From contig JABUSR010000091.1 of NCBI GenBank assembly GCA_021442645.1, positions 1-23,255 on the forward strand: DNA of 23,255 nucleotides, in the 5' to 3' direction. The notes under the pieces are model-generated. The model worked only from the letters and a program-made list of their open reading frames with translations. It ran no database searches and was not told the DNA's origin. The translations under genes and the position numbers were made by a program. Every line of letters starts with the position of its first letter. The stretch's first letter is position 1. Source of the stretch: Ruminiclostridium sp. (GTDB lineage: Bacteria > Bacillota > Clostridia > Oscillospirales > Oscillospiraceae). This document shows, one piece after another, positions 8,370 through 15,842 of the stretch.

Positions 8370-9578
8370 ATGGAACGAGCTTTCCAACCCCTGCTCTTCG
8401 GCGGGGATATCAATGTATACAGCGTGGCCCGGGCCTTCCACGAGGCCTACGGCGTAAAGTCAGTCTGCTTCGGCAAGTTCGCCTCAGGCCCGGCCTACGG
8501 ATCTGACATCATCGACTACCGGGTATGCGCAAAAAATGAGGACGCAGAGACCTTCCGGCAGAATGTGGCTGCTGTGGCAGCAGAGTTTGCCGGGAAGACA
8601 GTGTTGGTCATCGGCTGCGGAGACAGCTATGTAAAGCTGGCCGCTGAGAATCGGGAGGCCTTCCCCGCCAACTGTGTGGCCGCCTACATCGACGGCGACC
8701 TCATGAATACTCTCATCAACAAGGAAAAATTCTACGAACTGTGCGAAAGGTACGACATTGACCACCCCGGCACCTTCGTTTACCGGAGGGAGATGGGGCA
8801 TGACTTCGAACTCCCTTTCAAGGCCCCCTACATCTGTAAACCGTCCAACGGGGTGGCCTACTGGGAGAATCCCTTCCCCGGCAACGAGAAGGTCTTTACG
8901 TGTCCCGACCGAAAAAACCTGGAGGAGGTGCTGGACAAGGTCTACGCAGCCGGATATCCGGATACCATGATCATCCAGGACTTCATTCCCGGGGACGACA
9001 GCAATATGCGGGTGCTCACCTGTTATTCCGACCGGAACGCGCAGGTGAAGCTCATGTGTCTGGGCCACGTACTCTTAGAGGAGCACACGCCTCATGGCAT
9101 CGGTAACCACGCTGTCATCCTCACAGAGAGCAATGAGGCGCTCTGCCGGAAGTTCAAGGCCTTCCTGGAGGACCTGCACTATGTGGGCTTCTCCAATTTC
9201 GATATCAAGTACGATTCCAGGGACGGCAGCTATAAGGCCTTTGAGATTAACTGCCGTCAGGGCCGCAGCAACTACTATGTCACCGGCGCAGGGTATAACA
9301 TCGCAAAGCTCCTGGTGGAGGACCGGGTGGAGGGCAAGGAGTTGCCTTTCGTCCTGGCAGATGCCCCCAGTCTCTGGCGGGTGGTCCCCCGCAAGGTGGC
9401 CTTCCACTACATTGTCTCCGATTACCACCAGGAGATGAAGGCCCGCATCGCCGAGGGCCGGGAGGTATCTCCCCTGTTCTATAGCCGGGACAAGGCTGCT
9501 GCCCGGACCCTGCGTATGAGAAAGAATCTGTTGGGCCACTTTAAAAAATTCAAGACCTATTACGAAAAGAAAAACTGA
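8370..9578 (+). CDS. ATP-grasp ligase, D-aspartate ligase-like
   Basis: ATP-grasp enzymes join a carboxylate to an amine through an acyl-phosphate. In this 402-aa product nucleotide/metal-binding residues can be placed: ICKPSN with K157, IIQDFIPGDDSNMR (201-214), NFDIK (276-280) and FEINCRQGRSN (291-301). The N-terminus (PLLFGGDINVYSVARAFHE) resembles the D-aspartate ligase group typified by E. faecium Aslfm, which adds D-Asp to the side-chain amine of peptidoglycan stem lysine. An aspartate/glutamate racemase 64 bp downstream supports a D-amino-acid substrate; that is inference, and another carboxylate-amine ligation is possible. The ATG at 8370 fits homologues, although the purine-rich AAGGAAAGGAAG (8345-8356) is somewhat far. 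First gene of the apparent operon. Confidence 0.8.
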   Translation: MERAFQPLLFGGDINVYSVARAFHEAYGVKSVCFGKFASGPAYGSDIIDYRVCAKNEDAETFRQNVAAVAAEFAGKTVLVIGCGDSYVKLAAENREAFPANCVAAYIDGDLMNTLINKEKFYELCERYDIDHPGTFVYRREMGHDFELPFKAPYICKPSNGVAYWENPFPGNEKVFTCPDRKNLEEVLDKVYAAGYPDTMIIQDFIPGDDSNMRVLTCYSDRNAQVKLMCLGHVLLEEHTPHGIGNHAVILTESNEALCRKFKAFLEDLHYVGFSNFDIKYDSRDGSYKAFEINCRQGRSNYYVTGAGYNIAKLLVEDRVEGKELPFVLADAPSLWRVVPRKVAFHYIVSDYHQEMKARIAEGREVSPLFYSRDKAAARTLRMRKNLLGHFKKFKTYYEKKN

Positions 9579-9642
9579 GGGCCTTCCCCACCGGCCACCT
9601 GCCCCACCCGGGGCGGTGGGACAGACAGAGAGGTACGAGCCT

Positions 9643-10353
9643 ATGGAAAACAGAGAAGGCGTTCTTGGGGTACTGGGCGGCATGGGCCCCCAGGCTACCA
9701 ACACGTTCTATCAGCGTATCATCGCCCGCACCCAGGCAGAGAGCGACCAGGAGCACCTGCGGGTACTTATCTGGGGCGATGCCAAGATCCCCGACCGTAC
9801 GGTGGGGATTCTCAGTGGCCGGGAAGAACCGGTCTATCAGCACCTGCTGGCCGACGCCAAGCTTCTGGAGCAGGCTGGCTGTACCCACATCGCCATTACC
9901 TGCAACACAGCCCACTACTTCGCCGATCGGATTCAGGCAGAGCTCGGCGTCCCCATTATCCACATGCCCAGAGAGACGGTGAAGGCCATTCTGGCCTCCG
10001 GGAAGAAGACCGTGGGCATCCTAGCCACTGACGGCACCATCCGCACAGGTATCTACCAGAAAGAACTGGAACGGGCCGGCCTTACGGCGGTGACACCGAA
10101 GGGGGAGATTCAGCGGATTGTCATGTCCATTATCTACGACGAGATTAAACGGGGAAAGCCGGGATCCCCGGAGAAATTTGAAAAAATCGACGCCTTCCTC
10201 CAGGAGGCGGGATGCGACTGCGCCATTCTGGGCTGTACAGAGTTGTCTGTCTACCGGGTGGACAACGGTCTGCCCCCCTACTATATCGATGCTATGGAGG
10301 TCCTGGCTGAGCAGGCTATCCTCCGCTGTGGCAAGGAGCTGCGGAGGGAGTGA
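9643..10353 (+). CDS. Aspartate/glutamate racemase family protein
   Basis: This 236-aa, PLP-independent two-cysteine racemase interconverts L- and D-forms of an acidic amino acid. LGGMGPQAT (11-19), IPDRT (49-53), C87 in CNTAH and C198 in LGCTE are the family motifs, the two cysteines being the general acid/base pair. IPDRT and the MGGMGP-type start fit the aspartate racemase branch better than MurI glutamate racemase, but substrate is not proven. The ATG at 9643 lies 11 bp after AGAGAGG; an in-frame GTG at 9616 would add nine residues without a good ribosome site. Lying between the D-Asp ligase-like gene and the MurE fusion, it probably supplies D-Asp (or D-Glu). Confidence 0.88.
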   Translation: MENREGVLGVLGGMGPQATNTFYQRIIARTQAESDQEHLRVLIWGDAKIPDRTVGILSGREEPVYQHLLADAKLLEQAGCTHIAITCNTAHYFADRIQAELGVPIIHMPRETVKAILASGKKTVGILATDGTIRTGIYQKELERAGLTAVTPKGEIQRIVMSIIYDEIKRGKPGSPEKFEKIDAFLQEAGCDCAILGCTELSVYRVDNGLPPYYIDAMEVLAEQAILRCGKELRRE

Positions 10354-10408
10354 GACGACCCTCTGACCCTGTGGCCGACTAACCGTTACCAGAGAAAGGA
10401 CACCATCC

Positions 10409-12778
10409 ATGAATCTGATTCTTTATCCCCTGGGAGATTATATCCAGTTACTGCAAAAGCACAGCCTCCTTACGAATTCCCCCAGCGTACCCCTTACCCG
10501 AGAGGTTTCACTGGTGAGCTGTGACTCCCGTCAGGTGATTCCCGGGACCCTGTTCATCTGTAAGGGAGCCCACTTCAAGGAGGAATTCCTCCGATCCGCT
10601 ATGGAGAAGGGGGCCTTTGCCTACATTGCTGAAAAGCCCTACGAGGGAGTGGACCTCCCCTGTCTGCAGGTCTCCGATGTGCGGCTGACCATGGCGCTGC
10701 TGGCTGATTTCTACTATAACCATCCTTCGGGCAAGTTGGGTGTGGTGGGTATTACCGGCACGAAAGGAAAGTCATCTACCACCTATTACCTGAAATATAT
10801 CTTTGACGAGTATCTGGCCGCCAAAAAGCAGAAGCCCAGCGGTGTCATCGGCGGCATTGAGACCTACGATGGTGTGGAGCGCTTCGAATCCCACCTGACC
10901 ACCCCCGAGCCCCTGGATCTGGAGCGGCACTTTGCCAATGGTGTGTCTACGGATATGCGCTACCTGACGATGGAGGTCTCCAGCCAGGCGCTGAAGTACG
11001 ACCGGGTGGTGAACGTAGAGTTCGCCGCTGCCGTCTTCCTGAACATCGGCACCGACCACATCTCCCCCATTGAGCACCCTGACTTTGAGGACTATTTCTC
11101 CTCTAAACTGCGAATCTTCTCCCAGGCTGCTGTAGCCTGTGTGAATCTGGACTCCGACTACGCTGACCGGGTGCTGGAAGCTGCCCGGAGGTATTGCTCC
11201 CGGATGATTACCTTCTCCACCAAAGACCCTTCCGCTACCATCTTTGGATCTCAGATTCGAAAGGTGGGTGGAGACATCCTCTTCAAGGTAAAAACGCCTC
11301 GATACAGCCGGGAATTCCGTCTGACGATGCCCGGACTCTTCAACGTCCAGAATGCTCTGGCTGCTCTGGCAGTCTGCGAGGCTCTAGGTATCCCTGAGCA
11401 GTATGCCTTTGCCGGGCTTATGAAGGCCCGGGTCCCCGGCCGTATGGAAGTCTATACCAACGCCGATGAGAAGGTGTCGGTCATCGTGGACTATGCCCAC
11501 AATAAGCTCTCCTTCGAGACCCTGTTCCAATCTGTTAAGGAGGAGTACCCCGGCCGCCGGGTGGTGACCGTCTTCGGCTGCCCCGGGTACAAGGCCTATG
11601 ATCGCCGCCGGGACCTGGGTGAAATCTCCGGCCGATATTCTGACCTTGTCATCCTCACGGAGGAGGATCCCGGCGAGGAGCCTGTAGAGAATATCTGCAG
11701 GGATATTGCACAATATGTGGAACAGGAGAACTGTGATTATTCCATCGTCCCTGACCGAGGCGAGGCCATCCGCCAGGCCATTCTGGGCAGTGCGGAGCCC
11801 ACCATCATCCTGCTTACCGGTAAGGGGGCAGAGACCCGACAAAAGCGGGGCATCGAGTACATCGACTGCCCCTCCGACGTGGAATACACCAAGCAGTTCC
11901 TCCATGAGTATGATTTCCTCCATGGCATGGACGGCATGAGTAAGGTCCGGGCTCTCCTAGACGTTCTCCCCCTCCTCCGCCGCTACGAGGGGCGCACCGT
12001 CGTCATCAAGTATGGCGGCTCCGCCTTGGACGCCTCTTCTACCGACACAATCTTGGAGGACGCTGCGGCCCTTCACTCCGTGGGCGTCCGAGTCATTCTG
12101 GTCCACGGGGGAGGGAAAGAGATCTCTGCCCTGCTGAACCGGATGCACGTGGAGACCCACTTTGAAAATGGCTACCGGGTCACCGACCAGGCCGTGCTGG
12201 ATGGGGCTGAGATGGCACTCTCTGCCCGGGTAAACAAGTCTATCGTGGGGGCTCTAAGCCGCATCGGGGCCAAGGCATGCGGCATATCCGGCCGGGACGG
12301 CGGTCTTATTACTGCCCGGCAAAAGGACGAAAAGCTGGGCCTGGTAGGTGCCATCACCAAGGTGGAGCCCCGCCTGTTGACTACCCTGCTGGACGGCGGT
12401 TATCTACCTGTGGTCTCCCCTATCAGTGGGGGTGAGCATGGAGTTGCACTTAACTGCAATGCAGACGATGCTGCCCGGGCTGTGGCCGAGGCCTTGGGGG
12501 CTGATAAGCTCATCTTCCTCACCGACACCGATGGTATTCTAGTGGACAGCCATAATCAGTCCACCCGCATCGCAAAGATGGATGTGGACCGGGCAAAAGA
12601 GCTCATGGACAGTGGACTCATCGCAGGTGGCATGATTCCCAAGACCTTGAACTGTATCCACGCCGTGGAGCACGGTGTGGGGTCCGTTACTGTCCTGGAT
12701 GGCCGCATGGAGCATGCCATCCTGTTGGAGGCTATTTCAGAAAAGTCCCTTGGCACCACCATGGAGCGGGGCCGGTAA
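10409..12778 (+). CDS. murE-argB: MurE-type Mur ligase fused to N-acetylglutamate kinase (ArgB)
   Basis: One uninterrupted 789-aa frame. Residues 1-500 form a three-domain Mur ligase with a MurE-like UDP-MurNAc-binding domain (SCDSRQ, 37-42), P-loop GITGTKGKSST (114-124), a probable carbamylated lysine K233 in SSKLRIF, and DYAHN (361-365). The position of the MurE substrate motif reads EEDPGEEP (418-425), not DNPR, arguing against meso-DAP. Residues 510-789 are a complete NAGK: IKYGGSA (533-539), VHGGGKE (565-571), NGYRVTD (587-593), LNCNADDAA (681-689) and GGMIPK (740-745). NAGK phosphorylates N-acetylglutamate toward ornithine and arginine; MurE adds residue 3 of the stem peptide. AAAGGA (10395-10400) precedes the ATG. 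I know of no characterised fusion of this kind. Confidence 0.9.
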   Translation: MNLILYPLGDYIQLLQKHSLLTNSPSVPLTREVSLVSCDSRQVIPGTLFICKGAHFKEEFLRSAMEKGAFAYIAEKPYEGVDLPCLQVSDVRLTMALLADFYYNHPSGKLGVVGITGTKGKSSTTYYLKYIFDEYLAAKKQKPSGVIGGIETYDGVERFESHLTTPEPLDLERHFANGVSTDMRYLTMEVSSQALKYDRVVNVEFAAAVFLNIGTDHISPIEHPDFEDYFSSKLRIFSQAAVACVNLDSDYADRVLEAARRYCSRMITFSTKDPSATIFGSQIRKVGGDILFKVKTPRYSREFRLTMPGLFNVQNALAALAVCEALGIPEQYAFAGLMKARVPGRMEVYTNADEKVSVIVDYAHNKLSFETLFQSVKEEYPGRRVVTVFGCPGYKAYDRRRDLGEISGRYSDLVILTEEDPGEEPVENICRDIAQYVEQENCDYSIVPDRGEAIRQAILGSAEPTIILLTGKGAETRQKRGIEYIDCPSDVEYTKQFLHEYDFLHGMDGMSKVRALLDVLPLLRRYEGRTVVIKYGGSALDASSTDTILEDAAALHSVGVRVILVHGGGKEISALLNRMHVETHFENGYRVTDQAVLDGAEMALSARVNKSIVGALSRIGAKACGISGRDGGLITARQKDEKLGLVGAITKVEPRLLTTLLDGGYLPVVSPISGGEHGVALNCNADDAARAVAEALGADKLIFLTDTDGILVDSHNQSTRIAKMDVDRAKELMDSGLIAGGMIPKTLNCIHAVEHGVGSVTVLDGRMEHAILLEAISEKSLGTTMERGR

Positions 12779-12816
12779 CGGAAGATAACCCACCCTAACA
12801 AAGGAGAATACACCAT

Positions 12817-14067
12817 ATGGTCCAAATAGAATGGCTCCCCAATGGGGTACGCATCGTCACGGAACATATCGACACCGTCCGCTCTGCTACCCTGGGTATC
12901 TGGGTGGGGGGCGGATCCCGCGAGGAAGATGACTGGGAGTCCGGAGCGGCACATTTCATTGAACATATGCTCTTCAAAGGCACAGAGAACCGCTCTGCTG
13001 CAGACATCGCCCGGGAGACCGATGCCATCGGTGGACAGATGAACGCCTTCACCACCAAGGAGTGTACCTGCTTCTACGGCCGTGTGCTGGATACCCATCT
13101 GGCCCAGGCTCTGGATATTCTCTGGGACATGGTCTATGCCTCCGCCTTCACCCAGGAGGCCACAGAGACCGAGCGGGGGGTCATCCTGGAGGAGATTGAC
13201 ATGTACGAGGATACCCCCGACGACCTCTGTTCAGAGAAGCTTTTCGCTGCGGTCTATCGGGGCAGTTCCCTGGCCCGGCCTATCCTGGGCAGCGAGGGAA
13301 CCCTGGCCGCCATGACCGGAGCGTCTCTGAAGAGCTATCACCACCGCCACTACCGGGCAGACAACACCGTGGTGGCCCTGGCCGGGAGCTTTACGGAGGA
13401 GATCCTGGAGGAGATTCGCCGCCGATTCTCTGCGCTGGAACCCGGCGAGACCCCTCGGGTGGACCAGGCAGTTTACACCCCGGCCTTCGTGACCACGAGG
13501 AAATCCATCGAGCAGAACCACCTAATCCTGGCCTTCCCCGGACTGAGCTACGGTGACCCCAAGCGCTTTGCCCTTCAACTCCTGTCCGCCATCTTAGGTG
13601 GTGGGGTCTCCTCCCGGCTGTTCCAGAAGGTGAGAGAGCAGCAGGGCTTGTGTTACTCTATCTACTCCTACGGGGCCGGCCATCAGGACAGTGGTGTGTA
13701 CTGCATCTACACTGCCATGAACCGGGAGACCGAGGCCAAGGCGCTGGATACCATACGCCGGGTCATCGACGAGTTCCGGGACGAAGGTCCCTCCAGCGAG
13801 GAGCTTGAACGAGCCCGAGAGCAGTCCAAAGCCAATGTGGTCATGGGCCTGGAATCCACCCAGGCCCGGATGAGTCACGCTGGGCGGTCTCTGCTCCTGT
13901 TGGGAGAGATCCTCTCACCGGAGGAAATCATCGCAGCCTATGACGCCGTCACCCGGGAAGATGTTATGGCTTTGGCCCGGGACATCTTTCGCTGGGAGCT
14001 GGTCTCCCTGTCGGCGGTAGGCCGGGTGCGCACGGAAGACGAATACCGGGCACTCATCATGGAATAA
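12817..14067 (+). CDS. M16 family zinc metallopeptidase (processing-peptidase-like)
   Basis: This 416-aa protein has the inverted zinc motif HFIEH (46-50: H46 and H50 ligands, E49 catalytic), with the distal glutamate near E126 in VILEEID. The C-terminal half holds the second M16 domain with GLCYSIYSY. It resembles the YmxG/mitochondrial-processing-peptidase branch; the bacterial substrate is usually unknown. No signal peptide or membrane segment is visible, so it is probably cytoplasmic. AAGGAG (12801-12806) lies 10 bp before the ATG. It starts 38 bp after the MurE-ArgB fusion and is the last gene before a strong terminator. Its link to the ligase genes may be positional only. Confidence 0.93.
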   Translation: MVQIEWLPNGVRIVTEHIDTVRSATLGIWVGGGSREEDDWESGAAHFIEHMLFKGTENRSAADIARETDAIGGQMNAFTTKECTCFYGRVLDTHLAQALDILWDMVYASAFTQEATETERGVILEEIDMYEDTPDDLCSEKLFAAVYRGSSLARPILGSEGTLAAMTGASLKSYHHRHYRADNTVVALAGSFTEEILEEIRRRFSALEPGETPRVDQAVYTPAFVTTRKSIEQNHLILAFPGLSYGDPKRFALQLLSAILGGGVSSRLFQKVREQQGLCYSIYSYGAGHQDSGVYCIYTAMNRETEAKALDTIRRVIDEFRDEGPSSEELERAREQSKANVVMGLESTQARMSHAGRSLLLLGEILSPEEIIAAYDAVTREDVMALARDIFRWELVSLSAVGRVRTEDEYRALIME

Positions 14068-14075
14068 AACAGAAT

Positions 14076-14108
14076 AACGGCAGGAGCCTGCGGGCTCCTG
14101 CCGTTTAA
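14076..14108. terminator. Strong bidirectional terminator between convergent operons
   Basis: The 13-bp perfect stem AACGGCAGGAGCC (14076-14088) / GGCTCCTGCCGTT (14093-14105) has a TGCG loop. TTT continues on the plus strand, and on the minus strand a T-rich run follows. It ends the plus-strand operon and can also catch transcripts of the minus-strand dnaD operon. Confidence 0.85.
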
Positions 14109-14112
14109 TATT

Positions 14113-14135
14113 ACCGAAAAACTTCTTCGGTTTTT
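14113..14135 (+). terminator. Small hairpin with T-run, possible back-up terminator
   Basis: ACCGAA (14113-14118) pairs with TTCGGT (14126-14131), and the arm runs into five Ts (14131-14135). The stem is only 6 bp, so it is weak on its own. Confidence 0.4.
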
Positions 14136-14176
14136 CCATAAAAGGCTGCACGGTATCGATAAGTTGTCCACTCTAA

Positions 14177-14200
14177 GCAGCAAACGCTGCAAGATTTTTT
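14177..14200 (+). terminator. Small GCAGC/GCTGC hairpin followed by T6
   Basis: GCAGC (14177-14181) and GCTGC (14186-14190) flank AAAC, and six Ts lie at 14195-14200. The stem is short and the T-run is four bases away, so this is a weak candidate. Confidence 0.3.
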
Positions 14201-14210
14201 CGATAGACTC

Positions 14211-14250
14211 AAACGACCCGTCTGGAGGTCCCGGTAGGTCGTTTGTCTTT
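14211..14250 (+). terminator. Third terminator-like hairpin in the convergent gap
   Basis: AAACGACC (14211-14218) pairs with GGTCGTTT (14237-14244), followed by GTCTTT. It points in the plus direction and ends 2 bp before the stop of the minus-strand gene, so it would protect that operon from plus-strand read-through. Confidence 0.45.
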
Positions 14251-14252
14251 TC

Positions 14253-14813
14253 TCACAGATGGGGCTTGCACAGAATCTCATGGATCCTGGTGGCCAGCAG
14301 GTTGGCTGTATAGTCCGGGGTAAGGACGCAGGCGGTGTCGGATCCGGCGGCAGTACCGCCCACCGCCACCACAGGGGTGCCGTAGGGGATGGCGCCGCAG
14401 TCCAGAGCCATGAGAGAGACCTCCACGCAGACTTTCACGCCCTGTCCGAACATTCGCAGGGAGGCAGCGATGACTTCCACCGGAGAGACCCCGCCGAACT
14501 TCTTGCTGATTCCCCTCTCCCCGCCGGAAAGGGCGTGGGCGGCAGTGACCAGAGTGATGCCGTCGGCCTGGACGGACTGAGCGACCTCCCGGGGCATGTC
14601 GTTCACGCCGGGCTGCTCCATGCCATAGGCGTGACGTACGACGATTACCGGGCCAGAGAAGGCCTCAGCTTTCACCAGAGTGGATAGCTTCAAGGCGGTC
14701 TCACCGGTTGAGGAGGCCACCACCAGGGGCAAACCCCGGCCCCGGGCAGTGTCCAGAGCCAGCTTCAGGGTGGCGTCGGTGTTTTCTTTACCGGGCATTT
14801 CATAGACGATCAT
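14253..14813 (-). CDS. Free-standing pyruvate kinase alpha/beta domain protein
   Basis: This 186-aa protein resembles only the C-terminal alpha/beta (allosteric) domain of pyruvate kinase, with no catalytic barrel. Visible family-like stretches are VVASSTGETALKLS near the N-terminus and GPVIVVRHAYGMEQPG in the middle, then a Gly-rich tail GTPVVAVGGTAAGSD. Stand-alone members exist in archaea and Clostridia with no established role; binding of a phosphorylated ligand is plausible but unproven. GGAAAGGAG lies 9 bp before the ATG. It starts 21 bp after the helicase-loader gene and is the last gene of the dnaD operon. No membrane segment is seen. Confidence 0.75.
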   Translation of the reverse strand: MIVYEMPGKENTDATLKLALDTARGRGLPLVVASSTGETALKLSTLVKAEAFSGPVIVVRHAYGMEQPGVNDMPREVAQSVQADGITLVTAAHALSGGERGISKKFGGVSPVEVIAASLRMFGQGVKVCVEVSLMALDCGAIPYGTPVVAVGGTAAGSDTACVLTPDYTANLLATRIHEILCKPHL

Positions 14814-14834
14814 GAGGCGTTTGCTCCTTTCCGG

Positions 14835-15839
14835 TCATACTCTGCCCTTCTTCAGCAGGCGAATATCCTGGCCGAAGAAGGGCAGAGAGAGGTATTCTCC
14901 CTCTAGGCGAGAGGCCACCTGGGGGGTGTAGCGCTGGCGGATAGTTGCCAGGTTCAGATTAGAGTTGATAACGGTATGCTTCCGCTCCACCAACCGGGTG
15001 TTGATGAGTTCGTAGAGGGTGGCCTGGACGAAGGGTGTGGTGAACTCACTGCCCAGGTCGTCCAGAATGAGCAGGTCGCATCGGAGGTAGCGCCGAGTGT
15101 CCCGGTCAGCCTGCCGGGCCTCCTCACCATCCCGGGCGAATTTTTTTGTCTCGAACCGGGAAAAGATGGTGGGGGCTGTGTCATACACCACAGAGAAGCC
15201 CTTTTCAGACACCACACGGGCAATGCAGGCGGACAGGAACGTTTTGCCCAGGCCAGGCGTCCCGTTGAGGAAGAGGTTCCTGGGAGTGGCAGGATCGAAA
15301 AATTCCGCATAACTGCGGCAGTTGGTGAGGACCAGCTCCATATTCTCCCGGGGAGACCGGCGGAAATCTGGCCAAAGGGTCCGGTCGTAATAGTCTAGGC
15401 GGAAGGTCTCAAAGGACTGGCCGCCCAGGTCCAGCAGGGAGGACAGTTCTGAAATCTGCTCTTCCCGGCACAGGTCCTGCAGGCAGCGGCACATGACAGA
15501 ACCCTGCCAGGCCCGGTCCTGGCAGAGGGAGCAGCCAGGAGTCTCATCTAGGGCGGTGGCCTCATAACCACCCTCAGCCAGCAGGGCTGCTAGCTCGTCT
15601 TGGAGGGCCAGGTTTTCCGCCCGGAGGGCGCTCAGGGCATTCTCGCTGTCCAGCCCCTTTCGAAGGGAGGCGGCCAGGACCCGGGGAGCAGTCTGACGGA
15701 GGAGGCGGTCAATCTCCCGAGTGCGTGGAATCTTCTGAAAGACTTCCCGGCGGAGAGAGGCCTCCCGCTCCCGGTGGGCCTGCTGGGCCAGCTTCAGACG
15801 AAGCTCTGCCCGGCTAATGATTTCTTCACTGTATGCGAT
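14835..15839 (-). CDS. DnaC/DnaI-type replicative helicase loader, apparent ATC start
   Basis: This AAA+ ATPase loads the replicative helicase at origins and restart sites. The 334-aa product has a basic coiled-coil N-terminus (about 8-90), a zinc-binding cluster C103/C106/C117/C119, Walker A GTPGLGKT (193-200, K199) and Walker B LLILDD ending at D260-D261. The first in-frame ATG is only at 15494 (residue 116, inside the zinc cluster), so it cannot be the true start. Upstream the frame is open to the dnaD TGA and contains no ATG, GTG or TTG. An ATC at 15839, giving (M)AYSEEIISRA, lies 8 bp after a perfect AAAGGAGG and matches where homologues begin. A one-base sequence error or TGA read-through from dnaD are alternatives. 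Confidence 0.85.
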   Translation of the reverse strand: MAYSEEIISRAELRLKLAQQAHREREASLRREVFQKIPRTREIDRLLRQTAPRVLAASLRKGLDSENALSALRAENLALQDELAALLAEGGYEATALDETPGCSLCQDRAWQGSVMCRCLQDLCREEQISELSSLLDLGGQSFETFRLDYYDRTLWPDFRRSPRENMELVLTNCRSYAEFFDPATPRNLFLNGTPGLGKTFLSACIARVVSEKGFSVVYDTAPTIFSRFETKKFARDGEEARQADRDTRRYLRCDLLILDDLGSEFTTPFVQATLYELINTRLVERKHTVINSNLNLATIRQRYTPQVASRLEGEYLSLPFFGQDIRLLKKGRV

Positions 15840-15842
15840 AGG

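Noticed and set aside
11925..11943. Internal start producing separate ArgB from the MurE-ArgB gene
   Set aside because: Several in-frame ATGs lie at the domain junction, but no Shine-Dalgarno precedes them, so a fused product is the simpler reading. Internal initiation is not excluded.
14835..15494. Short 219-residue helicase loader starting at the ATG at 15494
   Set aside because: That start would cut through the zinc cluster; the upstream frame encodes the expected family N-terminus and has a perfect Shine-Dalgarno.
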